A stretch of 64,000 bases of DNA from Liolophura sinensis (lineage: Eukaryota > Mollusca > Polyplacophora > Chitonida > Chitonidae), in assembly GCF_032854445.1 (NCBI RefSeq), contig NC_088295.1:20695385-20759384 (forward strand), given 5' to 3'. The notes under the pieces were generated by a model that worked only from the letters and a program-made list of their open reading frames with translations, ran no database searches and was not told where the DNA came from. Positions within the stretch are counted from its first letter, which is position 1. Each line of letters opens with the position of its first letter. The position numbers were made by a program, and so were the translations under genes. Of this stretch, positions 34,991 to 46,363 are shown in pieces.

Positions 34991-37030
34991 GCTTTCTAAA
35001 GAGCAGAAGTTCTTATCCTTATGGTTAGTTCAGAGAGGATTTCTTTAGAGAAATTAACTTTTGCATCTGGTACGCTAAATACTTTATATATGCAAACAAT
35101 ATGGCACAGAAGCCAAAATATTTCATTTGTTTTCTAGCATTTTTTTCAAGCAGAAGTCACTACCCTTTTAAAAAGTAAGGGAAAACATGATTTTTTTGGC
35201 AAGTATTTGGGTAGTGTTAAGTTTTATGTTAACGTTCAATTTATATTCCTCCTTGTATATTGATAATTCAGTAGAATTTTTCCATTTTGTGTTCAATTAT
35301 AAAATGATATAGTTGATAAAATAACATTATTTGTTGATGTCCCAATTTATAATAGTTTAAAAATACCATCACTATATACTAGATGTAAATTCTGATTGTA
35401 TGTATGGGAGGGGGTGGGATACATTTGTGTATACTGTCCCCTGGTAAATGTTAACAAGTATCGCAGTTGATTTAAAATGTCTAAAATGGCTAAGAGAATG
35501 GCTGAAACGCTAACGGGACAGTTTGAACTCCTCATCGAGGACACCAACAAATTTGGAAAATTCATTTTGTACTTTTTTTTTTCTTCTATAATTTTTGTAC
35601 AACCTTTCCTTACTGGAGTTTACTAATCTGGTAGATGTTAAATGAACAGAGATCATTTATCGATTTTTAATCGTGATCATAGCGCAACTGATTTTCCGGA
35701 GTGGACCCATCACTTTCTGAGCAAACCTCATCACCACTGGCTGCAAGGAAACAGCTTTGATTTCTTGTTTCACCGTATGGATATTACAAAAAGTATGTTA
35801 CCGATACCAGCACGACTAAATTTTAATGTGATTAATGGATCTGATTGTCAGTGTACATAGGAAGAAACAGTTACGCCTACCGGTAAGTCTTTTGAATAAC
35901 TGAATCTTCAGATAATGTGCAAATGATTGAAAAGTCGAAGTCCGTAAAACATACTCCAGGTATTTGATGAATGATGTCTGTGTGGACAAAATCCTTTACA
36001 AACCTTTAAAGGTGATCAAAAATTTTGTACTGGAAAAGAACTAAGGGGAAGTAACCCTAGTAACAACACTTATCAACATTTGGCCTTCAGAGTTATCTTT
36101 CCTTGAAATTGATTAAGGGGAGAATACTCTGCAGTAGAATCGAACAAAGGATAAATAGTTATCAGTTATCGTTCTTGGCAGGTGTGATTTTTTTTTTTGC
36201 GTTAGAATTTTAAATTTGTAAAATTAAAAGTAAGTTGTAAAATCAATTCAAACTTAAATCAAGTGCAATCCACAGTCGAAGGAATATGTGTGTCAAATCT
36301 AGACCTCGATTGTCTGAGGGGTATGGAGGTTTGGTGGTGGAGGTGGATTTAATTATACACTTGAGACAATATAAAGATCTTAAATTGTTTTCGTTCCAAA
36401 TTTTGGCAATTATCAACGCTTTTAAAAAATGTCAATTCAAAAAATCATTGTATATTTATTAGTTTATTTACGCCTCACACAAACATTTTATCCAAGTAAC
36501 AATTAGAAATACTGGTAGCCTGTCTGGATTGAATACGTTAAGTTTTTTTTCCATATCCACGCTGTAGGCCTATAGGTTTCCATGTAGTACAAAAGATGCT
36601 ATACCAGGGTAAAATAAGAAATACTAAATGTTTAGTGTTTCTCAAGAACAGAATACTTTGTTCACATAGTGTTGTTCTTGGTATCAAAGTAGCCGCCACA
36701 TTGGGAAGAAGACATTACCATATAAACATGCATATATTTTTAAGCCCTGGACAAACCATTAAGTTGGTATTTATTCGTCTGCGTCAGTTTCTACAACTTA
36801 TCTGTACCATAAACATCCAGGTAGCCTTCCGGTTACATTGATCAAAGAAATGAATAAACAAATAATTAACCCGCCCTCGATTATACTGACCTCGTTATGC
36901 CTTATATAAAAGATCTATAGCTTCCAGCGCGAATTCCAGGTTGTACATGTGTCTTTCCCTAGCCTTTTTTTTAGCCTGGCAAGGCGTTTGAAACTTATCC
37001 AAACATTTCCAAATATTTGAACGAAGTTGT
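34991..37030. other. no gene seen
   Basis: AT-rich sequence between the LINE relic and a MITE. Part of 34,990-35,600 may be LINE 3' end, but no tail could be identified. Confidence 0.4.
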
Positions 37031-37245
37031 TACACTGAGAGAAAAGTTTGGGTCAACTGTCTCAAAGTCGCAGTTACACAATTCAGCTAATTCTACTCAG
37101 AAAACTGAGTCTTACTACCGGATAAGCTGAGTCACGAAAGAATCACGTGAGTTTTCAGGGTCGACAATATCTCATTGAGTTGCATTAGCTGAGTTGCATA
37201 ACTCCGAGTTTTGAATCAGTTGACCCAAACTTTTCTCTCAGTGTA
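37031..37245. mobile_element. MITE with perfect 29-bp terminal inverted repeats
   Basis: TACACTGAGAGAAAAGTTTG continuing to CAACTG (37031-37059) is repeated exactly inverted at 37217-37245. The 215-bp element has no coding capacity. The CACTG-type end recalls some DNA transposon superfamilies, but no clear target duplication was found, so the superfamily is open. Confidence 0.8.
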
Positions 37246-37458
37246 GGATTATCCATGCACCTCATCTAAATGGACATACATCTGGACTAATATGTCTTCA
37301 CACATAATTAATTCTTAACAGTTAAAACCCTTTGACTGCATTATTTGGTTTAATATTCATCTCCCTGGTAGATATTCATGTCTTACCAGACCGCATAGCC
37401 GATATAGTACACTTTACTCCACTGCATGGCCTGAGTATGGTAATAAAATGGAGGATAC

Positions 37459-37599
37459 TGCACAGTGAAGATTGTATATGACGAATATTTTTCTCGTGAA
37501 AGGTGGAAATGATATCCCATTCAAATGATTCGTGTCGAGTGGGTTATCATTTCCACCTTTCACGAGAAAATATTTATGATATTCAACCTTCACTGTGCA
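37459..37599. repeat. long hairpin with ~60-nt arms
   Basis: The arms 37459-37519 and 37540-37599 pair with a ~20-nt loop. The inner ~35 nt (CTCGTGAAAGGTGGAAATGA and flanks) pair almost perfectly, and the outer part TGCACAGTGAAG is exact. It may be a small foldback element or a hairpin RNA precursor. Confidence 0.8.
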
Positions 37600-37701
37600 A
37601 TGTTCTGTTTATTATTTATATTTTGACAATATCGTGATTCTGTGTATTTGAACAAGTTTAAACAATGCTTTTAGCTGTAGGCCGTCACAGACGTGTGTAT
37701 A

Positions 37702-37851
37702 TAGTGTGACGTCGCACATGACGTCTTGTGTGACGTCGTGTCTTGTTGCGTGACGTAAGAAATGTTAAAGTTGACTGAACCTGTATTATGACGTCATTCT
37801 GCTAAGCTCGGATTGAAACGTCATAAAACAAACTGTTTCTGTGTGACGTCA
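37702..37851. promoter_or_regulatory. cluster of CRE/ATF-like TGACGT motifs
   Basis: Seven TGACGT-type motifs lie within 150 bp. They include two perfect TGACGTCA palindromes (near 37,789 and 37,843), three TGACGTC half-palindromes near 37,706, 37,719 and 37,731, TGACGTAA near 37,751 and an inverted ACGTCA near 37,818. TGACGTCA is the CREB/ATF consensus. Which gene it might serve is unknown. It lies between Kir paralogues 1 and 2. Confidence 0.45.
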
Positions 37852-38515
37852 TGGCGTCGGGGTGTGTTATAACGAAAATGTTATTTAACTCTAACCAGTG
37901 AGATATCACTTTTATCAGTGAAGGAAATCCTGACATTTCACCTTTATATTAATAATAAATGCCAGTAAACTTTCACTTCCGTAGATTATAACGTTTATCA
38001 TGTCTTTGGACAATCACAAAGACAATTCATCCGCGCAGACTGACACAACGCACATAACTGTCCGTGTCTTTCTCTCTCTAAGATTACTAAGCCGTATGTG
38101 ACCTGGAGCAGCCATGAATGTGGCGTATCCAACTCTTCCTCAACCAACAGTCCAACTGTAGCCCTACTCGGAATAGACCCTCTGACAAAACGTCACTACT
38201 TCTTTCAACTGCATGCTGAGAGTTGTCTCCCTTTAGCTGTTTCTCCATTCAGCTTCCTGTTCTGGTGACACAGATCGAACTAAGCCGACTGTTAAGCCTA
38301 TAAAAGTCCAAGACAGGTGAAAACCTATGTTTATTTAAGACTAAGGAACTATACATCAATTAATCCCTTAAAAAAAAACGGGACGTTGAATCTTAATAAC
38401 ACTTATCAAAGAGTATATTACATTAAATTGATAAAAACTGATACAGTGTATTTCATTGGTGAAAATTGGTGAAAACTGATCTCATTCATAGAGGTTATTA
38501 TGAAAGCCACATGAG
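37852..38515. other. no gene seen
   Basis: Unrecognised sequence between the CRE-like cluster and the 26-bp minisatellite. Confidence 0.4.
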
Positions 38516-38879
38516 GACATCCGGATGAGAAGCCAGATGAGGACATCCTGATGAGAAGTCGGATGAGGACATTCGGATGAGAAGCCGGATGAAGACAACC
38601 TGATGACAAGCCGGATGAAGACATCCGGATGAGAAGCCGGATGAAGACATCCTGATGAGAAGCCGGGTAAGGACATCCTGATGAGAAGCCGGGTAAGGAC
38701 ATCCTGATGAGAAGCCGGATGAGGACATTCGGATGAGAATCCGTATGAAGACAACCTGATGAGAAGCCAGATGAGGACATCCTGATGGGAAGCCGGATGA
38801 GGACATTCGGATGAGAAGCCGGATGAAGACAACCTGATGACAAGCCGGATGAGGACAAGCTGATGAGAAACCGGGTGAG
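38516..38879. repeat. 26-bp minisatellite, 14 units
   Basis: Fourteen consecutive 26-bp units follow GACATCCTGATGAGAAGCCG plus GATGAG, with variants GACATTCGG and GACAACCTG. The order of variants suggests a higher-order duplication of several units. The three long minus-strand frames across it arise because 26 is not a multiple of three, so each frame cycles without stops. Confidence 0.95.
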
Positions 38880-39269
38880 AATGGTCACCAAGGCGCGAGT
38901 AAAGGTAACCACTAATTCTTCAATCATCGTATACATTGTATACTAGAGTAACTGCGTCATCCTTCAAGCAACGACAAATTTGTAACTTGTAAACAGTTCA
39001 TGGTTTGTGGAATTGTGGAACAAGATAGCAAACATGGTCAAGCGGTGACCCGACGGACATGCAGGTAATTAGGTAGCGAGTTCGTATCGAGCCCATGCTG
39101 GTTTCGTGGCGGTAGTTTAAGTGAGGAGGTGGGTTGGGTATACTCCCAACATTTCGGTTTCTTCCATCCATAAAAAGGTGGCCGCCGTCATATAAGTGGC
39201 AATTCTTAACACACACAACTGGTACAAAAGACCATTTAAAATTACACTTAAAGGTGTGTTTTTTCACAT

Positions 39270-39275
39270 TTTATT
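39270..39275 (-). promoter_or_regulatory. candidate poly(A) signal of Kir paralogue 2
   Basis: AATAAA on the minus strand, 78 nt after the stop codon of the Kir gene. Confidence 0.5.
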
Positions 39276-39352
39276 GCAAACAGTATTTGTCTGCACACAG
39301 ACTAACTAAAAACTTTTTGAAAACTGGTCAGAATATCGTATACACGGTTTTA

Positions 39353-40642
39353 TCAAGTCTGCGTATCTTCTGTGGCTGTTTGGTTAAGGCTCCGGACTTC
39401 GTCACCCCTCATACCCAGAAGCTCCGCGGTGATGCCCTCTGGTAAACTATCCACTGATACAGACCTCCGTAAGTCACAGCTAAGGAAACCACTGGCAGTG
39501 ATTTGTCTTCTGAGATCATCAATGTCTTCCTCTCGGTCACTGTCCTCTGTCTGACAGCCACGTGACTCCAGGATAGGAGGCCCCTGACGATCTCCTGATA
39601 CCTGTCGAAGAAAATGCTGCTGTATCACGACATTGAAATCCATATAACTAATCCGGAATAGACCATCATGCTTTACAAGTGGAGCAATACACTTAAAGCG
39701 GTATCCATACAATATTTCTTCTGGCAAATATGATGTCCTAGCTTGAAATGTCCGGCTTGTCGAGTCAACTACACCTTCTAATACAACCACGAGCTCTGAG
39801 TACCGCGCCAGAACTGCTCTCGAGCTCACGTTCTTCAGAGGACTGTTCTCGTCTATGGTGTGATAGAGGACAGCTGGCCAAAGCAAATTTATGTTGTCAC
39901 CGTCACTCTCTGATCTGAAGTCTAGAAACTGTTGGTGGAAAGGAATTTCGTCCCCTTCGTCAGTTGTCTTTTTCTTCACCAACATTCCCATGGCGGTCAC
40001 TTCGAGCAGATGAGAAGGTCGAAGATTGCCCACGCGGATGGACAGTCGGAGTTTACCATTAAAGTAACAGACACATGCCAGACTGCTAAACAGGACGGTC
40101 TCCGAGCGTTTTTTGGCTCGCTGGAGTTTAGCAAAGACCAGACCTGCTATAAGACACTGGACGCCAAGACCGATGATGAACTGGAAGAAGACGGCCGTGA
40201 TGATGTGGGGACACTCGTCTGTGACTGCTCGGTAGCCGTAACCAATGGTGTGCTGAGACTCCACAGAGAAGAGAACGGCCGTCGTGAAGGAGTGAACATT
40301 GGCTACACACGGGGTAAAGTTCCCGGGGTGACCCTCATCAACGATATCCCCGTGAACGTGGCCGAAGGCGAAGTAATAACAGGCGAAGCTTATCCAGGTT
40401 AGCAAATATCCCATACAGAAGATGAGCAGAGCCCAACGCCACTGTATGTCCAGAAACGTGGTGACTCCATCGCCAGTATATTTCCTCATCTTCTCCAGAA
40501 GACTGATTTTGTCTAGATTCACGTAAAACTGGCCATGTTTACTCACCAGACGTTTATGATTTCGTTTGGTTTTCGTCGACGAACAAAGCCTGTTTGATAA
40601 GCACTGGAATTTCTTCTTCTTCCCATCAGCAGCCTCCGCCAT
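39353..40642 (-). CDS. inward-rectifier potassium channel (Kir), paralogue 2
   Basis: The intact 429-residue Kir subunit is contained in one exon. It has a lysine-rich N-terminus, the conserved RLVSKHGQFYVNL segment, and M1 at ~70-92. The extracellular turret includes HVHGDIVDEG. The pore reads HTIGYGYR (GYG 134-136) and the Cys pair is C112 and C144. M2 is ~146-171 with Gln162 at the rectification-controlling site. The PIP2-binding stretch is AKLQRAKKR. The cytoplasmic domain has LVVLEGVVDSTSRTF and SYLPEEILYGYRF. The acidic tail ends EDTQT. Its core is almost identical to paralogue 3 while both ends differ. A coding-strand complement gives an open antisense frame that is not a gene. Confidence 0.95.
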   Translation of the reverse strand: MAEAADGKKKKFQCLSNRLCSSTKTKRNHKRLVSKHGQFYVNLDKISLLEKMRKYTGDGVTTFLDIQWRWALLIFCMGYLLTWISFACYYFAFGHVHGDIVDEGHPGNFTPCVANVHSFTTAVLFSVESQHTIGYGYRAVTDECPHIITAVFFQFIIGLGVQCLIAGLVFAKLQRAKKRSETVLFSSLACVCYFNGKLRLSIRVGNLRPSHLLEVTAMGMLVKKKTTDEGDEIPFHQQFLDFRSESDGDNINLLWPAVLYHTIDENSPLKNVSSRAVLARYSELVVVLEGVVDSTSRTFQARTSYLPEEILYGYRFKCIAPLVKHDGLFRISYMDFNVVIQQHFLRQVSGDRQGPPILESRGCQTEDSDREEDIDDLRRQITASGFLSCDLRRSVSVDSLPEGITAELLGMRGDEVRSLNQTATEDTQT

Positions 40643-42920
40643 AGTGATAGTAGGTTTCCGGAGAGAAGCATTGACCTTGCACTGGTAATGTCAAGCGATG
40701 TTTCTCTGGTCCGCTTCACATGGCTATGTCCCCGTGTAGTCTGCGTTATAGCTGAGCGTTGGTGTCACTGTTGACTTGATATCTCGTTAGTACTAATTGC
40801 GGGGTAGAGCTGTTGACTCGATCGGTTCACGTCCGGACACACACACGTACTACGTACTACAACGAGAACATAAATAAGGCGAGTCTATAAGCACCACAGT
40901 GAAACGTGCTAAAGCAGGATTTAAATAGATGACCTTTAACCTTGTTGACATGCTCACTGGCTTAGTTTATTGTACACGGACACATCCTGCAGTGACGCTG
41001 TCTAGATATACTTTTAGTTTTGCCTATAGGGCTGATGTAACTGTGCGTATCTGGTATTCACATCTTAACATGTTTATAAGTGCAGATTTCAACGGACAAC
41101 GGACAGCTTATTCTCACACTGCTGATGGTGTGGACCTACAACTAAGATAAACTTCGGACAACCACGGAAAGATGTCACAAGTTCTTCGTGTTACAAGTTC
41201 TACTATATTCCTAAACTAAATCAACATGTTTTACTCTAAACCCCTGGCGTTATAATAGCGTGTTGATGCCGGCATTATACTATATGCGATGGATATTATT
41301 GCTGTATTTATTTAGACTAAAACTGTCGACTTAAAAAGAATTTAAGTAAGGTAAGAATGATGAATACTAATAGGCATATAAGACAGCAATAATGGGCAAA
41401 TAACTCAGAGCTAAACCTAAAACTCTGCAGCATCAGTCTAAGATATTTCTATACAGCGGATTATACAGTAATTCAAACACTCAGGCTGACAAAGCAATAT
41501 GTGCTTCAAACGTTTATTGAAGTTTTTTTTTTGTAAAAGAAAAAAGACCTTAATATAATTGGTGGTTTAGAGATAAGTAGAAATCATACATGCATCAGAC
41601 ACAAGCACGTTTCAGATAGGAACGATTTATTGTGACAGATATAAAAATAACAGTGCAATTTAAAGTCTATACTTTAATGTAAAAAAGCAGATAATTGAGA
41701 ATAAAGGGCCTAGAAGGATGCCTTTAAAACAGTCATGTTCAGATGTGAATATAGGCGGTTGTTCATCACTTGAGAAACTAACAGGGTCAGGGCAATAGGC
41801 TGCTCGGCGGGTGAATTAATTCTTGTTGTCTGTGTTCAATATAATATGTACATGTATGTGCACATGTATCAAACTATGGTGAGATGTCTACATGTGTGGA
41901 CGCCTGTCGTTTTCTCCTTGAATGATGAAATACTCAAGCTAATGTACGTGAATTCACTGCACTATACAGACTTAAAAGGGCTTAGCAATAATTGAGAATA
42001 GCCTCTGTAAAACATCCTTGTATAGACATTTGTGTAAACATTACCACATTATAGAGGTTTATAATATGTGGAACCGTGGAATAGTTACAAAAAAGTGATA
42101 TTGTAGAGTGAATTATCGGATATCAGCCCAGGCGCACTGCTCTGTAATACGGAAACTGTCCCTTCCCTAAATTTCAAAGCCATTAATGGGTACAGCATTA
42201 AATACAGACAAGTACAATCATGTTCGTAAATTAGATCCTGTACATCCTGTACTGATCCGCATGTATGTCGCCTGGTGTATTACATGGTTACATCAGGCAC
42301 AAGTGAACAACACACCAACTGTATAATCACGCAATGTAACCGCTGTACTCATGACGATATAGGCCTCATGGATGATGAATAATCAGGACTTTGTCTTTTG
42401 TATACACAGGACATTTTTCTTTAAACCAAAGAATAGTTTTCATAGCATTTTCAGTTTTCATAACATTTTCATTCTTATTGGCGTCATAATATGTTTATTG
42501 AATTATACAGCAACAAAGACCATGAAATGTTGTGGTTTGTTCTTAACACAAATATACTTGACTGACGTTTTAAGTTCTACTAAAGCTCCAGTTGAAGACA
42601 TCTGAAAGAGACGGACGGAAACCAGCCTACCGCTCTTATTTCCTATAAAACGTTCTGGCAGCATTTTAGTTGTAAAGTTCTCTTAATTGTATCAGGTTAT
42701 TAGTATATATACACCAGTAACCTCACTGCATAAATACACCAGCATTTATATATACCCATATAGAGCAAGTTATCCCAGCAAAACTAGAAATCACCATACT
42801 AAATCACCGGCTAAAACTGTTATGAAATATGTAATAAAAAAACAATGGTATTTAATTCATGGACGTTTTTTTTTTAATTATTTAAAGCTGGAATGTATTT
42901 TATGAAGTTTTAGGGTTGGA
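40643..42920. other. intergenic region between Kir paralogues 2 and 3
   Basis: It holds the 5' flank of paralogue 2 (right of 40,642) and the 3' flank of paralogue 3. No gene, SINE or array is recognised. No TATA box near the paralogue 2 start. Confidence 0.4.
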
Positions 42921-44303
42921 TTACAAGGTTGTATCCCGAACGCAGTCCCTCCCAGATGGATCCTGGTTATTAGGATCAGTGTTTCCTGCGGCCACCGACC
43001 GCAGGTCCATCCGTCCGACTGCTAAACCATTTTCAAAGTCATGTCTACCGCCGCTTGAAGTAAAGCCACTCTCACTGGTGGAATCACTGCGGTCAAAGGA
43101 TACCTGCTCCTCTAAAAGGTCGTCTGATTGATCGACTACAGCCATCTTCTCCAGTCTGGCAGAAGCACTGCTGAGTCTATTCCTGGTTTGCGAAGAACGC
43201 GATTCCAGCGCAAGCTGCCTGGACAGATCACGATCTACTTCACGTCTCACGTGGGCGGGAGCAATGGCGTTAAAATCAAAATAACTGATCTGGTACAGAC
43301 CATCATATCGCAGCCGAGGGGAAATCGATTTAAATCTATAACCGTAAAGGATTTCAGCGGGTAAATACGATGTCCTAGCCTGAAATGTCCGGCTTGTCGA
43401 GTCGACTACACCTTCTAACACAACCACGAGCTCTGAGTACCTCGCCAGAACCGCTCTCGAGCTCACATTCTTCAGCGGACTGTTCTCGTCTACAGTGTGA
43501 TAGAGGACAGCTGGCCAAAGCAAATTTATGTTGTCACCGTCACTCTCAGATCTGAAGTCTAGGAACTCTTGGTGGAAAGGAATTTCGTCCCCTTCGTCAG
43601 TTGTCTTTTTCTTCACCAACATTCCCATGGCGGTCACTTCCAGCAGATGAGAAGGTCGAAGATTGCCCACGCGGATGGACAGTCGGAGTTTACCATTGAA
43701 GTAACAGACACATGCCAGACTGCTAAACAGGACGGTCTCCGAGCGTTTTTTGGCTCGCTGGAGTTTAGCAAAGACCAGACCTGCTATAAGACACTGGACG
43801 CCAAGCCCGATGATGAACTGGAAGAAGACAGCCATGATGATGTGGGGACACTCGTCTGTGACTGCTCGGTAGCCGTAACCAATGGTGTGCTGAGACTCCA
43901 CAGAGAAGAGAACGGCCGTCGTGAAGGAGTGAACATTGGCTACACACGGGGTAAAGTTCCCGGGGTGACCCTCATCAACGATATCCCCGTGAACGTGGCC
44001 GAAGGCGAAGTAATAACAGGCGAAGCTTATCCAGGTTAGCAAATATCCCATACAGAAGGTGAGCAGAGTCCAGCGCCACTTGATGTCCAGAAACGTAGTG
44101 AATCCATCGCCAATATATTTTCTTAGTTTCTCCAGAAAACTGATTTTGTCTAGATTCACGTAAAACTGGCCGTGTTTACTCACCAGGCGTTTCTGGCCCC
44201 TGATTTCCAGATCCTCTGGGCCTGGGACCGGCTGTTCCAACCCAAGGGTAGGGATCTGGTCTCCCATCTCATGTATGTGAACAGGCGTAAAAGCTGTGTA
44301 CAC
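42921..44303 (-). CDS. inward-rectifier potassium channel (Kir), paralogue 3
   Basis: The intact 460-residue Kir subunit occupies one exon. Its unique N-terminus (~1-37) is followed by KRLVSKHGQFYVNL. M1 is at ~78-100, GYG at 142-144 and the Cys pair is C120 and C152. M2 has Gln170 at the rectification site, and the same AKLQRAKKR basic stretch follows. The C-terminal tail is longer than in paralogue 2 and ends in DTTL, which fits a class I PDZ ligand (T-x-L), as in vertebrate Kir2 channels. From about 43,368 to 44,057 it is nearly identical in DNA to paralogue 2. The start is the first ATG of the frame, but the unusual N-terminus leaves open an alternative upstream exon. Confidence 0.93.
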   Translation of the reverse strand: MYTAFTPVHIHEMGDQIPTLGLEQPVPGPEDLEIRGQKRLVSKHGQFYVNLDKISFLEKLRKYIGDGFTTFLDIKWRWTLLTFCMGYLLTWISFACYYFAFGHVHGDIVDEGHPGNFTPCVANVHSFTTAVLFSVESQHTIGYGYRAVTDECPHIIMAVFFQFIIGLGVQCLIAGLVFAKLQRAKKRSETVLFSSLACVCYFNGKLRLSIRVGNLRPSHLLEVTAMGMLVKKKTTDEGDEIPFHQEFLDFRSESDGDNINLLWPAVLYHTVDENSPLKNVSSRAVLARYSELVVVLEGVVDSTSRTFQARTSYLPAEILYGYRFKSISPRLRYDGLYQISYFDFNAIAPAHVRREVDRDLSRQLALESRSSQTRNRLSSASARLEKMAVVDQSDDLLEEQVSFDRSDSTSESGFTSSGGRHDFENGLAVGRMDLRSVAAGNTDPNNQDPSGRDCVRDTTL

Positions 44304-45386
44304 TGTCTGCCCGTCTCTCCTTATCTACCTGTTAGTGTGATAAACCAGCTAATGTAACCTACATACAACTCCTACCTCTACTGCTCGGTCATAAATATTC
44401 ATATACACCGGGTCTGGGCTAGGGATGAAAACAGTATCTAAGTTTTATTTACCGACGGACTTGTAGAGTTGCAATATACACGGTTGATAGTTATTATGGA
44501 GGTAGCTGCAACAAAGTCACCGGCCACAGCTACAAGGTCACGAGTTGGTTTACTTTTATATATTTATGAAGCTATTGGTGATTAAACCATTAAAGTTGCG
44601 TGTTTACCAACTATATAAGTTTTATATAGTATACATCTGGTAGCTTGCATGTATGTAACTCAGTCACAGTAAGAACAACAACTAATCGTACTATAATCGA
44701 CACATATAAAACTATGAGATTTTGTTAAACACGATGTCATCTCTGCATCCACGTGACCGGTAGTGGCTAGATCCATTTTTCCCGATTATTATGTAATATC
44801 TTGTCATAACCATACTGTAAAACTTCTACCGACATACACGGGAATAGTTAATGAAATCAGTATTTAAGCGACAAATATATGTACGTTACCTGAAATGATT
44901 TCCCCCAAAATTTGGTGACAATTGTTGATAGAGGAGTATCAGATATTTAATAAGTATTTTTAGATTCCTTGAGTCTAAAGCTGTATCAGTGATATAACAT
45001 CAAGCAACTACCCGAGCATGGTAAACGTCTTGTATATCAGTTTATGCCTTGGGTCATCCAGAGTCGAGAACACAGTGAGGAACTGACGATAACTATTGTT
45101 GTATCCCCTGTGAATTCTGTTATGCAAAATCAAGTGGAAAGTATGTAAATATATTTAAATTGCCATGCTCGAGCACGGACGGAGGTGTTAATAATACCCA
45201 CAAAGCCTGTAAATAGCGCACTGCTCAAAAGTTCGATACGTTCGCCATCGCGGGCAGTTGTTTACATAAGGCGAAAGTAGTCATCTCAGATCAAGTGACG
45301 TAATGCACGAGCCTCGCTTTGGACGTTGCTGTTGTAAAAAGTATGGCGCCCAGGTCTATGACTCTCACCCCTGACAATCGTGGATT
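44304..45386. other. 5' flank of Kir paralogue 3
   Basis: No gene. The stretch 44,560-44,905 has a diverged second copy at 49,430-49,965. Confidence 0.5.
44560..44905. repeat. duplicated flank segment, copy 1
   Basis: Shared with 49,430-49,965: GTGATTAAACCAT(T/C)AAAGTT, GCATGTATGTAACT, AAAACTTCTACCGACATACA and ATGTACGTTACCTGAAATGA. Estimated identity is about 80%. Confidence 0.85.
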
Positions 45387-46013
45387 CTAGCCATATTTTA
45401 AAGTGGACTCGTTGTAGATCTTTTCTGCCGCTGTTCGTGCTAATTTGTTCCTTGTGGTATAAGCTTGTGCAAAGCGGGTAAAGTGGTCAGTGATTACTAA
45501 AATATACTCACAGCCACAGGCACATCTCTCCAGATGTAGAAAGTCTGCTGATATAAGCTCAAAAGGTGCTGTAGTTATGATGTTATTCATTGGAGCTCTG
45601 CTGTAGATGTTTGCTCGCTTACTCTTGACACAGTCACACTCATTATTGGAATGTTTAGTGCCAGTCCTCATTTTAGGCCAAGAAAATCTGTTCCTTATTA
45701 GGTCCTCTGTCCGATCAGTGCCTAAATGACCGATGTCATCATGGAGTTCCTTGAGCACTCTTACGTGACACAATAGCGGTAATAAGCCTACTAGTTGAGT
45801 ACGTTCTGTGTTCCCAGGCAAGGTGGTTTTCCGACAGAGCACACCATCATCATTAAAGAAGAGCTTTGACCATTCACGTCTAAGGAATTCAGCCCTTTCC
45901 CGAAGTTTACCCTTAAAATGTCCTGGCAAAATGTCCGAATCTTTCTCTTGAGCTGCTCTTGAACTCGTCTGAAGATATAACTTGGGCAACAGTATCTTCG
46001 TCCGGGAACACAC
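45387..46013 (-). pseudogene. Ty3/gypsy integrase fragment
   Basis: The 208-codon frame has an N-terminal zinc-binding-like segment (ELHDDIGHLGTDRT) and the beginning of the catalytic core (ISADFLHLE, then LVITDHFTRFAQAY, with the first two core aspartates). The zinc motif's Cys spacing is altered, and the final catalytic Glu region is missing because the frame ends soon after LKYG. Not functional. Confidence 0.85.
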
Positions 46014-46363
46014 TCACGTTCTCGTCTGTCAGGACCTGTTTCGAGGATACCAAAAGAAACCATCTCTTTGTCGAACGGAGTTGGCAAAGGGTCGATTGTG
46101 TCAGGCAATGCCTCTTCTGTACACTGTTCTTCCAACAAATCAATGGGTAATGGCATCCTAGAGAGTAAATCCGCGTCTTCTTGCCCGGTCTGTACATGAT
46201 GGTAAAGTTAAAATCTGCAAGGTGGAAGACCCAGTGATGATGGGTGGCATCCAGGCGAGCTGTGGTCAGGATGTACGTTAAGGGATTATTATCTGTGTAG
46301 ACTATGAATGAGGGGCATAGAAGAGATAATCCCGAAATCGCTTACAGACAGCCCACCTCAGGA

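Noticed and set aside
38418-38936. 172-codon minus-strand frame
   Set aside because: It is generated by the 26-bp minisatellite, which is open in all three frames.
39932-44039. Two almost identical 156-codon plus-strand frames at 39932-40402 and 43569-44039
   Set aside because: They are antisense to the Kir pore and cytoplasmic coding sequence and are conserved only because the Kir genes are. They show no domain of their own.
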